From JBBRDU01 sp038203615 (lineage in GTDB: Bacteria > Verrucomicrobiota > Verrucomicrobiia > Chthoniobacterales > UBA10450): DNA of 64,000 nt. Made by a program: the position numbers and the translations under genes. The stretch covers positions 1-64,000 of the forward strand of contig JBBRDU010000001.1 of assembly GCA_038203615.1 (NCBI GenBank), in the 5' to 3' direction. Shown here one piece after another: positions 26,686 through 34,566 of the stretch (within the stretch, counting starts at the first letter, position 1; each line of letters opens with the position of its first letter). The notes beneath the pieces were generated by a model, which had not been told where the DNA came from, ran no database searches, and worked only from the letters and a program-made list of their open reading frames with translations.

Positions 26686-26976
26686 ATGGACCCCGCGCGA
26701 CCAGACGAAGCCGATCCAGCCGACCCGTTCAATCTCGAACGGGCCGATCATCCGATTCTCGAAACGATCGAAATCGCGACCGAAGGTAAAGAGCACGACG
26801 AGTGTGTCCGGCAGTTGAGCGAGCCACTCCTGCGCATCCCGGGAGTGTGCGCCGTCAAGGTCGATCCCGAACACGAGAGGGTGACGGTCACGTTCGATGC
26901 GCGCAAAACGCACGCGCCGGATCTGCACGACGCCATTCTGCGAAGCGGCTACAAGGCCGCTCCGGAAGCGGAGTGA
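26686..26976 (+). CDS. HMA-like small protein lacking the metal-binding CxxC
   Basis: 96 aa. Residues of about 28-92 fit the beta-alpha-beta-beta-alpha-beta ferredoxin-like fold of heavy-metal-associated domains (RIPGVCAVKVDPEHERVTVTFD ... LHDAILRSGYKA), but the usual MxCxxC loop is EGKEHDECV, with only one Cys. A copper-chaperone role is therefore doubtful. The N-terminal 25 residues are acidic and Pro-rich. No copper genes nearby. Confidence 0.6.
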   Translation: MDPARPDEADPADPFNLERADHPILETIEIATEGKEHDECVRQLSEPLLRIPGVCAVKVDPEHERVTVTFDARKTHAPDLHDAILRSGYKAAPEAE

Positions 26977-27069
26977 GACCTCACCAGCGCTCCGTGGATC
27001 ACGCCTGGATATCGCGTGACGCCGCCTGCATGGGTGTGATCCTTCGCCGTCTGCGCGGGCTCCCGCCAC

Positions 27070-27089
27070 GGCGGGCAGGCAGGATGACA
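27070..27089. repeat. Dispersed GGCAGGATGACA repeat, second copy
   Basis: Exact 20-bp match to 4604-4623, preceded by CTCCCGCCAC that pairs with GGCGGG. Located between the HMA-like gene and the aguA 3' end. Confidence 0.75.
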
Positions 27090-27140
27090 AGGTAAGGACT
27101 TCGCGCTGCGATGTCCGCGCCCATGGTATGCCAGCAAAGT

Positions 27141-27165
27141 GGACGCCGCGCCGCGGCGCCCCTAC
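27141..27165 (-). repeat. GTAG-foot palindrome overlapping the aguA stop codon
   Basis: On the minus strand it reads GTAGGGGCGCCGCGGCGCGG ending in CGTCC. The TAG stop of aguA is the TAG of the GTAG foot, so the hairpin starts exactly at the end of the gene. Confidence 0.7.
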
Positions 27166-28214
27166 CTGTGTGACACGGCCGGTTGCTGTTGCGTCAGGCA
27201 GTGAAAGGCGCCAAGGCCCCAAATGAGTTCCTGGCAATCAATGCCGATGACGCGCCGGTCGGGGAATAAAGCGGTTAGCCTCTCGAGGACTTGCTGGTCG
27301 TTCGGATCGGCATAGGTTGGAACGAGAACATTTTTGTTTGCGATATAAAAATTCGCGTAGCTGGCCGGCAGCACCAGATCCTCGCGCATCATCCGGCGGG
27401 GCATGGGCAGCTCGATGATCTCGAGCGGTTGCCCGTCGATTCTCATGGCGCGCAGGCGCCGCAGGTTTTCCTGGAGCGGTTCGTAATTCGCGCTGCCTCG
27501 GTCTTCCTCCACCACCGTGACGACCGTTCTTTCCGAAACAAAGCGGGCAAGATTATCGATATGACCGTCGGTGTCATCCCCCTCGGTGCCTTGGCCTAAC
27601 CAAAGGATTTGCTGGACTCCCAGATATTCGCGCAAGCGGGATTCAATTTCCGCGCGGCTCAGGTGCGGGTTGCGGTTTTTATTTAAGAGACAGCCCTCGC
27701 TCGTGAGCAGAGCGCCCTTTCCGTTCACTTCGATCGCACCGCCCTCCAAAATCATGCGCGGATAAAACGCCCGCACTTTCAAGATTTCCGCGATCCGCGT
27801 CGGCACCACTTCGTCCTGCTCGAAAGGCGGGTATTTGCCCCCCCAGGCGTTATAATCCCAGTCGACGATGGCGAGCTGCGGTTCTTCCTGGCGGGTCAGA
27901 AAAATCGGACCGTGGTCACGACACCAGGGCTCGTTCGTGGGCACGTGATGAAAAGTGATGCGCTCCAGGCGCAAGCCTTCGAGCACGGTGCGCGCTTCTG
28001 CTTCATGCGTGGAATGGCCGACGTTGATGCAGACCTCTTCGGATTCAATGAGCGCCTCGACCATCGTCCGCAGGGTGGGCAGAACGCGATCGAGCGAACC
28101 GGGAAAGCTGATGGTTTCGCGGCGTGGCCAGGACAGCCACGTCGCGATGTGCGGTTCCCATTCCGCCGGCATGCGATAGCCAAGGCTGGCCGGCGTCTTC
28201 TTCAGTCCATCCAT
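27162..28214 (-). CDS. aguA: Agmatine deiminase
   Basis: 350 aa. Hydrolyses agmatine to N-carbamoylputrescine and ammonia (polyamine route). Peptidylarginine-deiminase fold: N-terminal MPAEWEPHIATWLSWP, ETIEHP-like EGGAIEVNGKGALLTSE, DGHIDNLARF (substrate Asp/His), and catalytic Cys about 339 in FHCLTQQQP. The last motif is GLGAFHC rather than the usual GGGNIHC. No carbamoylputrescine amidase (aguB) is adjacent. Confidence 0.93.
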   Translation of the reverse strand: MDGLKKTPASLGYRMPAEWEPHIATWLSWPRRETISFPGSLDRVLPTLRTMVEALIESEEVCINVGHSTHEAEARTVLEGLRLERITFHHVPTNEPWCRDHGPIFLTRQEEPQLAIVDWDYNAWGGKYPPFEQDEVVPTRIAEILKVRAFYPRMILEGGAIEVNGKGALLTSEGCLLNKNRNPHLSRAEIESRLREYLGVQQILWLGQGTEGDDTDGHIDNLARFVSERTVVTVVEEDRGSANYEPLQENLRRLRAMRIDGQPLEIIELPMPRRMMREDLVLPASYANFYIANKNVLVPTYADPNDQQVLERLTALFPDRRVIGIDCQELIWGLGAFHCLTQQQPAVSHR

Positions 28215-28528
28215 GAGCGCAAACGTGCGCCGCCCAGAGCTTGCCGTCCAACGTCAATGCAACAGCCGGCCAAATCCGGAAATCCGCCAGGCCCAAGAGG
28301 TCGCGATTGACATTGATTTCGCGAGAAAACAGCATCTCCTATCCGGCGGTCGGCGCTACCCGGGGTCGCCTGCAACTGCTCTATGCGTGTAAATCAACAC
28401 TGGAAAAACGGGACGACTGAAAGAGAGTGCGGGCGTCCGTCGGGCGCTGAGTCGGTCGTTTTGCGCGGTGGCGTTTTTCTGCCGCGCACTGGCTATCGGT
28501 TGTTCGCCGAGCCCTCCGGTGGCCCACG
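28215..28528. other. Intergenic region, divergent promoters
   Basis: 314 bp between the starts of aguA (minus) and the MidA-like gene (plus). I see no gene, repeat or clear motif; it probably contains both promoters. Confidence 0.5.
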
Positions 28529-29662
28529 TTGAGAAAGAACGCGCTCGCTGAAGTCATCCGCGAAGAGATTCGCCAAACGGGCCCCATCTCTTTCGCGCGT
28601 TTCGTAGAGCACGCGCTTTATCATCCGGACTCCGGGTATTATTCGTCGGACCGCGCGGCCCCGGGCCGCCACGGCGATTATTTCACCAACGTCAGTGTCG
28701 GTCCCGCTTTCGGACAGATGCTGGCCTGGCAATTCCAGGAGATCTGGAAAAACATGGGCGCGTCGAGTGACTTTGTTCTGGTCGAGCAGGGCGCGCATCG
28801 CGGCGACCTGGCGCGCGATGTTCTGCAGGCCATTCAGGAGGAGGCGCCGGCTCTCTTCGCCGTTCTAAGGTATGAAATCGTGGAGCCATCCCGGCCTTTG
28901 CAAAATCGCCAACGGGAGACCCTGGCGGAATTTTACGGCAAAGTTGCCTGGCGCGAGTCGGTTGACGCATTGGAACCGTTCGAGGGTATCCATTTCAGCA
29001 ACGAATTGTTCGATGCTTTGCCCTTTCATTTGCTCTCTTCGCGCGGAGCGGTCGCGCCGCCCTGGATGGAAAGATGCGTTGCGATCGATCGAGATGAATT
29101 CGTTTTTTCCGAGGAATCCATAACGAATTCCGCCCTGCGGACGCAGGTCGCTCGGTTGCCTGCGCGCCCGGTCGGCTATCAAACCGAGGTCAATCTGGCC
29201 GCGCTCCAATTGATGCGCGATCTCTCCCGGAAAGCGAGACGCGGTTACGTCATCGCTGTGGATTACGGATTTTCACGCGCTCAATTCTACGACGAAGAGC
29301 GACGAACGGGCACGATGCAGATCCGCGCGCAGCATCGCCTGCTCGAATCGCCCTTCGAGGGGATCGGCCAATCCGACATCACGGCCCACGTGGAGTGGAC
29401 CTCCCTGGTTGAAGAAGCGGAAGCGTCCGGCCTTGTCCTGAGCGGCTTTACCGATCAACACCATTTTCTCACCGGCATCCTCGCGGCGTTTCCCGAGTTG
29501 ACCGAAAATACACTACCCAAGACACGACGGGCCTGGCAAACACTGCTCCATCCGGAGATGCTCGGCCGCAGCTTCCAGGTGCTGGCCCTGAGCCGGGGGA
29601 TGGACGATTCACCGCCGCTCAGCGGCTTCAAATTTGCAAGAGACCCGCGCGCCGCTTTGTAA
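28529..29662 (+). CDS. SAM-dependent methyltransferase, MidA/NDUFAF7-like (COG1565)
   Basis: 377 aa, TTG start (no ATG near). Typical N-terminus (EEIRQTGPISFARFVEHALYHPDSGYY), YFTNVSVGPAFG, glycine-poor SAM loop VEQGAHRGDLARDVL (normally EhGAGxGxLA), ISNELFDALP equivalent FSNELFDALPFH, and late GYVIAVDYGF. The mitochondrial homologue methylates an arginine of complex I subunit NDUFS2; a bacterial complex I is encoded here too (nuoN at the right edge). The altered SAM loop deserves note. Target unproven. Confidence 0.85.
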   Translation: MRKNALAEVIREEIRQTGPISFARFVEHALYHPDSGYYSSDRAAPGRHGDYFTNVSVGPAFGQMLAWQFQEIWKNMGASSDFVLVEQGAHRGDLARDVLQAIQEEAPALFAVLRYEIVEPSRPLQNRQRETLAEFYGKVAWRESVDALEPFEGIHFSNELFDALPFHLLSSRGAVAPPWMERCVAIDRDEFVFSEESITNSALRTQVARLPARPVGYQTEVNLAALQLMRDLSRKARRGYVIAVDYGFSRAQFYDEERRTGTMQIRAQHRLLESPFEGIGQSDITAHVEWTSLVEEAEASGLVLSGFTDQHHFLTGILAAFPELTENTLPKTRRAWQTLLHPEMLGRSFQVLALSRGMDDSPPLSGFKFARDPRAAL

Positions 29663-29684
29663 TCGTCCGCGCCCGCTTCTCCAG

Positions 29685-29786
29685 GTAGGGACGCCGCGCT
29701 GCGGCGTCCACGCCGCGCGGGTCTTTCTTGATCCGTATCCAAGGACGCCCCCACGCCACGGCGGGTAAACTGCGGTGCGTCCCTAC
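29685..29786. repeat. Pair of GTAG palindromes in inverted orientation (BIME-like)
   Basis: Left unit GTAGGGACGCCGCGCTGCGG to 29709 has the same sequence as the efp-distal copy at 11759. The right unit (29743-29786) is on the minus strand, ending GCGTCCCTAC. The pair is bounded by AGGTAGGGA and TCCCTACCT. Fills most of the gap between the methyltransferase and mlaE. Confidence 0.7.
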
Positions 29787-29890
29787 CTGAATGAAGTGGA
29801 TCGCCGCCCGCATCCGCGAAATTTCTTTTTTCTTCCTTCGCCGCTTGTCATTCTTGCGGTACGGCTCACTCCGGTGGAGGCCGCTGCTGT

Positions 29891-30631
29891 TTGAAGAATT
29901 ACCTCAAGCTCAACGTCAGCCTGCTTTATTGGGTGTTTGTCGCGCCGTTCACCGGCCGCATGTTCAAGATCTCGCCTGTTTTTCGGCAAATGGTTTTCAT
30001 CGGGGTGCGGGCTGCACCCATGGTCGCCCTGACTGCCTTCAGCGTTGGCGTGACCCTTGCCATGCAGGCCGCGCATTCGCTTCGGCAATTGGGAGCGGAA
30101 ATTTACGTGCCCGACCTGGTCATGGTCACGCTCTTACGCGAGATGGGCCCCGTCCTTATCGCCGTCATCGTGATCGGGCGCAGCGGATCCGCGGTGGCGG
30201 CGGAGATCGGCACGATGCGGGTTTCCGAGGAAATCGAAGCGCTTGAGGTTATGGCCATTAATCCGATTCAATATTTGGTGGTGCCGCGTTTTCTGGCCAT
30301 GCTCGTGATGCTCCCGGTGCTGACCATCTTTGGAAATTATGTCGGAATCTTTGGCGGCTGGGCCGTCTGCCGGTTTGCCCTCGATTTCAATACCGCTGGC
30401 TACATCATGCGCGCCCTCGAGAGTGCGAAAACCTGGGATTTATATTCAGGCATGATCAAAAGCGCCGTCTTCGCCTGGATCGTCATCACGATCGCGTGCA
30501 ATGCAGGCTTGCACGTGGACGGTGGCGCCGAAGGCGTCGGTCAGGCTACCACCACTTCCGTGGTGCAGGCCCTTCTGGCCATGCTCGTGACGAATGCTCT
30601 CCTCACCGGGCTGTTCTTTTTTGTGGCATGA
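29891..30631 (+). CDS. mlaE: Lipid-transport ABC permease MlaE
   Basis: 246 aa, TTG start at 29891. YrbE/MlaE family: five to six membrane segments, the amphipathic entrance helix, and the family core LLREMGPVLIAVIVIGRSGSAVAAEIGTMRVSEE. Permease of the Mla phospholipid transporter linking the inner and outer membranes. Stop overlaps the mlaF start (ATGA). mlaA, mlaB and mlaC are not in the window. Confidence 0.94.
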   Translation: MKNYLKLNVSLLYWVFVAPFTGRMFKISPVFRQMVFIGVRAAPMVALTAFSVGVTLAMQAAHSLRQLGAEIYVPDLVMVTLLREMGPVLIAVIVIGRSGSAVAAEIGTMRVSEEIEALEVMAINPIQYLVVPRFLAMLVMLPVLTIFGNYVGIFGGWAVCRFALDFNTAGYIMRALESAKTWDLYSGMIKSAVFAWIVITIACNAGLHVDGGAEGVGQATTTSVVQALLAMLVTNALLTGLFFFVA

Positions 30632-31482
30632 ACGCGCCCCTCGAACCCGTCATCGAAGTGTCCAACCTCTTCCGGAAATTCGGGGACCGTTCCGTCATTG
30701 ATAATGTCTCACTCACGATCCATCGCGGGGAGACGCTCGTCATCATGGGCGGGAGCGGTTGTGGCAAGAGCACTCTCTTGCGGCATATCATCGGAGTCAT
30801 GAAACCGACTTCCGGCTCGGTCAGGATCTTCGGGGAAGAAATCACGTCCATGAACGAGCGCGAGATCGCGGGAGTGCGCACGCGTTTCGGCATGTTGTTT
30901 CAATCGGGCGCCCTGCTCGCCTCCCTCACCGTGGGAGAGAATGTCGCGCTCCCCCTTCTCCAGCACACCGATCTGCCGCCCGAAGAGGTGGAAGAGATCG
31001 TTCGGAAAAAATTACAGATGGTCGGGCTGAGCGGGTTTGAAAAGCTCAAGCCCTCCGAGATCAGCGGCGGCATGAAGAAGCGCGTGGGATTGGCGCGGGC
31101 TCTCGTGCTCGACCCGGAGTTGCTCTTCAGTGACGAGCCGACCTCTGGCCTCGATCCGATCATGACCGCAGTGGTCGATCAACTCACGCTCAAACTCACC
31201 CGCGCCAATCACATGACGGCGGTGGTCGTGACGCACGACATGACCAGCGCATTTCGCATCGCCACGCGCATGATCATGCTGGGGGGTGGACGGATCGTGG
31301 CGCAGGGCACCCCCGAAGAAATTCGCAACGATCCTCACCCGGAAGTGCAACAATTTATCCATGGCCAGCCCGATGGGGCCGTGCCCCTGAATCTTTCGCA
31401 CGACGAGCATGGACATCATCAACACGTGAAACCGCGGCCCTTTGTCCGGGCCCGGCATCGCTTCCACCATAAGACCGCATGA
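30628..31482 (+). CDS. mlaF: Lipid-transport ABC ATPase MlaF with His-rich tail
   Basis: 284 aa from ATG 30628, coupled to mlaE. Walker A GGSGCGKST, Q-loop LFQSGALL, signature SGGMKKRVGLARAL, Walker B LLFSDEPTSGLD, H-loop THDM. Powers the Mla transporter. Beyond the usual C-terminus it has a ~35-residue tail rich in His and Arg (HDEHGHHQH, HRFHHK). In E. coli the MlaF C-terminus contacts MlaB; no mlaB is seen, so the tail may replace that contact or bind metal. Inferred. Confidence 0.94.
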   Translation: MNAPLEPVIEVSNLFRKFGDRSVIDNVSLTIHRGETLVIMGGSGCGKSTLLRHIIGVMKPTSGSVRIFGEEITSMNEREIAGVRTRFGMLFQSGALLASLTVGENVALPLLQHTDLPPEEVEEIVRKKLQMVGLSGFEKLKPSEISGGMKKRVGLARALVLDPELLFSDEPTSGLDPIMTAVVDQLTLKLTRANHMTAVVVTHDMTSAFRIATRMIMLGGGRIVAQGTPEEIRNDPHPEVQQFIHGQPDGAVPLNLSHDEHGHHQHVKPRPFVRARHRFHHKTA

Positions 31483-32360
31483 AACGAAATCTGTCCGACT
31501 ACATTGTTGCCCTCGCCGTCATCGCCTGCAGCGCGGTGTTGTTAGGCGCGCTGACCATTGCCCTTTCCGGCTATCGTTTGAAAACGCCGGAACGCACCCT
31601 GCAAATTGATTATGAAGATGTCACCGGCATCAAGATTCATTCGGAAGTGCGTTATGCGGGCGCGCCGGCCGGGCGAGTCATCGCCCTGCGCCACCTGAGT
31701 GCGGTCGAGCGGACCGGCGCGGTTAATAAACGCGACGCCGTACGGGTGACGGTCAGCCTCGACGACAAGATTCCGCCCATGCCGGCTGACGTGCAGGCCA
31801 CGCTCAGCTCCGACACGTTGCTGGCACCCAAGTTCGTGGCGCTCTCCGCCGGCACCCCGGGTGGCAGGACTTTGGCGAACAACTCTATTATAGAAGGGCA
31901 TCCGGCCTACGGGATCGAACAGATCACCGCGGCCGCCGGTCCTCTCTTCGATCATGCCAACGTTCTGCTCGACAGCTTGAACGGCACGGTCGCGGACTTG
32001 AAGAGCGGTCTGGCCGGCTTCATGCCGAAGATGCCTTTCCTGATCGACTCCGCCAAGGCCGACTTCGACCAGTTGCAGAAGGTCGTGCAAGGTTTGACCG
32101 AGGTGGAGACGAAGGCGGGCACAGTGTTGGGCTCCGCCAACGATTTCTTGGGGAACACCGACAAAGAGCTGCAGGAACAATTAAAACAACTGCACGTGAC
32201 CTTGATGAATCTGAAGGTGATCACAACCCACGCGAAAGCTTTGACCGAGGCCCTCGGCGAAAAACCAAATCGCCTCATCTTCAGCGGCAAACCGGCCAAG
32301 CTCACGTCTGAAGAAGAAATTCTGAAAAGTCGTCAACCCCTCCCGGCTAAAGCTCCCTGA
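31479..32360 (+). CDS. mlaD: MCE-domain lipid carrier MlaD
   Basis: 293 aa, ATGA overlap with mlaF. One N-terminal membrane anchor (about 9-31), the MCE domain (about 38-150: YEDVTGIKIHSEVRYAG, GVV-type APKFVALSAG), and a C-terminal predicted coiled-coil (about 175-270). Forms the periplasmic hexameric ring of the Mla transporter. Longer than E. coli MlaD (183 aa) because of the helical extension. Last gene of the operon. Confidence 0.93.
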   Translation: MKRNLSDYIVALAVIACSAVLLGALTIALSGYRLKTPERTLQIDYEDVTGIKIHSEVRYAGAPAGRVIALRHLSAVERTGAVNKRDAVRVTVSLDDKIPPMPADVQATLSSDTLLAPKFVALSAGTPGGRTLANNSIIEGHPAYGIEQITAAAGPLFDHANVLLDSLNGTVADLKSGLAGFMPKMPFLIDSAKADFDQLQKVVQGLTEVETKAGTVLGSANDFLGNTDKELQEQLKQLHVTLMNLKVITTHAKALTEALGEKPNRLIFSGKPAKLTSEEEILKSRQPLPAKAP

Positions 32361-32382
32361 CTCCCGTCCTCCGCCGATCGGC

Positions 32383-32470
32383 GCGAAACCTCGCTTGTCA
32401 GGGCGGGTTGCATGGTCGATATCGATTTCCACATTCGGTCCTTATGAAATTTTTTCGCATTCTCCTCCTG
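32383..32470 (+). repeat. 88-bp direct repeat, copy 1 (5' end of the lysozyme gene)
   Basis: Matches 33637-33724 with four mismatches. It carries the upstream region and the first codons of the GH25 gene (ATG 32443, MKFFRILLL), after which the coding sequence stops abruptly. Together the copies enclose the RAYT element. Confidence 0.9.
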
Positions 32471-32482
32471 TGCAATCGAAGA

Positions 32483-33539
32483 TTGGGGTCGTATCTAAAT
32501 ATTTGACATTTTTTCTCGGATTAGGGAGGGTTGGTGGATGGCACGGGCGTTGCGGCTGGAGTTTGAAGGAGCGCTGTATCATATTTGTGCGCGTGGGAAT
32601 CGCCGGGAGCGCATTTTCGCTGACGAGCAGGATTGCGAGCGTTTTCTTCTCCTGTTGCGGGAATCAATTGGCCGCTACGAAGTGGAAGTTCACGCCTACG
32701 TCCTTTTGCCCAACCACTTTCATCTTCTGGCGCGGACGCTCAAGGCGAACCTCAGCCGATGGATGCACTGGCTGGTGGCGGTTTATAGCATTCAGTTTAA
32801 TCGCCGGCACAAGAAGACGGGCCATCTTTTCCAGGGCCGTTACAAGAGCTTTGTGGTCGATGGCGGGGATTACCTGCTCGGGGTGAGCCGTTATTTGCAT
32901 CTTAACCCGGTGCGTGGCCGGGTCATCGGAGCGGGTGATCCCAAAGAACGGCGAGGGCGCCTGCGGGCCTATCCCTGGAGCAGTTATCGGGGTTACGCGG
33001 GCCTGGGAAAACAGGATGACTTTGTCAGCGAAGAGTTGGTTTTAGGCGAGTTTGGCGGACGACTCATTCAGCAGGACAAGCTTCGCTACCGGCGCTTTGT
33101 CGAAGAGGGTCTGTTCCGTGAGATCGAAAACCCCTTCGAGGCCGTGCAATGGCAAATGGTGTTGGGTGGCGAATCGCTGGTGCGAAGAGTCAAAGACAAG
33201 CTGCGAGCTAAAGGGGATCAATCGCGAGAAGTCACGGGGTTGCGCCGCGCCGCCAGTAGAAGTCAGCCGAAGGGGCTGGTGGCGCTGGTGGCATCGCATT
33301 GCGGAATTTCGGTAGCCAAACTTCTACGAAAACCGGCCTACGGGTCGGAGGCTCATAACCTGGCTATTTGGCTGGTCTGGCAAAACAGTGGGCTGACCCT
33401 GCGTGAGATTGGCATGATGTTTGGCGGAATCGACTATGCGGCCGTGAGCCAGCGGATCAGGCGAATTGAAAAGCGGGCAGAAACTGACAATCGATTAAGG
33501 CAAACACTCAAAATATTGAATATTTAGATACGGCCCCAA
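32483..33539 (+). mobile_element. RAYT transposon unit with 21-bp terminal inverted repeats
   Basis: Left end ttggggtcgtatctaaatatt (32483-32503); right end aatatttagatacggccccaa (33519-33539), which is the inverted repeat with one mismatch. The unit carries a single Y1 transposase gene. Related ends without a gene lie at 55151, 55600 and 57847. Unlike classical IS200/IS605, clear terminal inverted repeats are present. Confidence 0.75.
32538..33527 (+). CDS. REP-associated Y1 (HUH) transposase with C-terminal DnaA-like HTH
   Basis: 329 aa, ATG preceded by GGGAGGGTTGGTGG. The Y1 domain covers residues 1-125: GALYHICARGNRRERIF, HUH motif PNHFH (His60, His62), FQGRYKS, and the catalytic Tyr119 in RYLHLNPV. 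It cuts and joins ssDNA by a 5'-phosphotyrosine link. The C-terminal ~90 residues (PAYGSEAHNLAIWLVWQ; GLTLREIGMMFG) resemble the DnaA C-terminal DNA-binding domain, as in longer bacterial RAYTs. Intact, apparently functional. Its stop codon lies inside the right terminal repeat. Confidence 0.92.
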   Translation: MARALRLEFEGALYHICARGNRRERIFADEQDCERFLLLLRESIGRYEVEVHAYVLLPNHFHLLARTLKANLSRWMHWLVAVYSIQFNRRHKKTGHLFQGRYKSFVVDGGDYLLGVSRYLHLNPVRGRVIGAGDPKERRGRLRAYPWSSYRGYAGLGKQDDFVSEELVLGEFGGRLIQQDKLRYRRFVEEGLFREIENPFEAVQWQMVLGGESLVRRVKDKLRAKGDQSREVTGLRRAASRSQPKGLVALVASHCGISVAKLLRKPAYGSEAHNLAIWLVWQNSGLTLREIGMMFGGIDYAAVSQRIRRIEKRAETDNRLRQTLKILNI

Positions 33540-33570
33540 TCCCCCCAAAACGGCCCCAATCCCCCCAAAA
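33531..33570. repeat. 20-bp tandem repeat, two copies
   Basis: cggccccaatccccccaaaa twice in a row, the first copy overlapping the right end of the RAYT unit. The end of the transposon seems to have been duplicated. Nothing else between here and 33636. Confidence 0.9.
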
Positions 33571-33636
33571 GCGGACATGACATGAGGGTGGTTCTTCGCG
33601 TAAAGGTCGAACAACGTCTTGGGATGCTCAGCTAGG

Positions 33637-33724
33637 GCGAAACCTCGCTTGTCAGAGCGGGTTGCATGGTCGATATCGCTTTCCACATTCGGTCCTTATG
33701 AAACTTTTTCGCATCCTCCTCCTG
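33637..33724 (+). repeat. 88-bp direct repeat, copy 2
   Basis: Second copy, contiguous with the intact GH25 gene (start ATG 33698). Differences from copy 1: four substitutions (for example CAGAGCGG versus CAGGGCGG). Confidence 0.9.
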
Positions 33725-34486
33725 ATGATAGCACTGCCGCTCTGTGCTTCCGCCGGCAACTGTGTCGTCAACTTGTCGCATTACGATCTGATGCATCCGA
33801 ATTTCGGCATGATGAAGAGCCAGGGCATCGTTGGAGTGATCCACGAAGCAACGTATCCGCGGTTCGATCGCGACGCGCTTTACGGTATTCGTCAACAGGC
33901 GGCCACGCGCGCCGGTTTACTCTGGGGCGCGTATCACTTTGCCGATGCCACGGATCCCGTGCGCCAGGCCGATCATTTTCTCCGGGTGGTTTCGTCCTCC
34001 TGGTCCGGCTCCAACGTCGACCCGCGGCCGACCGGTGTTTTGCTCGTGCTCGATTTCGAAAAAAATGGCCACTACCCGGGAGGCACGATGCGCCCGGACC
34101 AGGCGGTCGCTTTTGTGGAACGCATCAAGGAGCGAACCGGACTGTATCCCGGAGTTTATGGGAGCGAGAACCGGCTGCGCGCCGTTTTGCACGCCTCGAA
34201 TGTGAGCGCGGCGCAGCGCCGCGTGCTGGGCAACTGCTGGCTTTGGGTGGCGAACTATCACTGGGAGCCGCGCGGAATTGATCCGTGGAGTTCCTGGCGG
34301 ATGTGGCAGTACACGGGCGACGGGAAGTGCGATCTGCGTCCGCGCTCCGCTTATCCGAAGAGCATCGCCAACATCGCGAGAGCGGAGCGCAATATCTTCC
34401 GCGGCAGCGACGCCGCAGCCATCGCTTTCTGGCAGGAACACGCCTGGCAGCCCGGCGGAACGGAAAGCACCGGGAGGAAACCGTAG
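33698..34486 (+). CDS. GH25 family lysozyme (exported)
   Basis: 262 aa from ATG 33698 with a signal peptide (residues 1-19, LLLMIALPLCASAGN). GH25 muramidase pattern: substrate strand VNLSHYD at the N-terminus, GAYHFA, the catalytic LVLDFEKNG (Asp-x-Glu) and WLWVANYHWEP, ending with MWQYTGDG. Cleaves peptidoglycan glycan strands in the periplasm or outside. The 5' end is duplicated upstream of the RAYT element. No prophage genes nearby. Confidence 0.88.
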   Translation: MKLFRILLLMIALPLCASAGNCVVNLSHYDLMHPNFGMMKSQGIVGVIHEATYPRFDRDALYGIRQQAATRAGLLWGAYHFADATDPVRQADHFLRVVSSSWSGSNVDPRPTGVLLVLDFEKNGHYPGGTMRPDQAVAFVERIKERTGLYPGVYGSENRLRAVLHASNVSAAQRRVLGNCWLWVANYHWEPRGIDPWSSWRMWQYTGDGKCDLRPRSAYPKSIANIARAERNIFRGSDAAAIAFWQEHAWQPGGTESTGRKP

Positions 34487-34521
34487 GGCCGCGGCGACCA
34501 GCTGAAAATTTAAGACAATGA

Positions 34522-34549
34522 GTCGGCTCGACAGAGTCTCGCCCCACCG
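34522..34549 (-). repeat. Dispersed GGGGCGAGACTCTGTCG repeat, copy 2
   Basis: Reverse-oriented copy (GTCGGCTCGACAGAGTCTCG) between the lysozyme and the large exported protein; about one mismatch from 38489-38515. Confidence 0.75.
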
Positions 34550-34566
34550 ACGCAGACCATCTGTAT

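Noticed and set aside
28045..28335. 96-aa minus-strand frame overlapping the aguA start
   Set aside because: Different frame from aguA, no RBS and no family match; probably chance.
33531..33570. Possible CRISPR repeat
   Set aside because: Two adjacent 20-bp copies without spacers and no cas genes.
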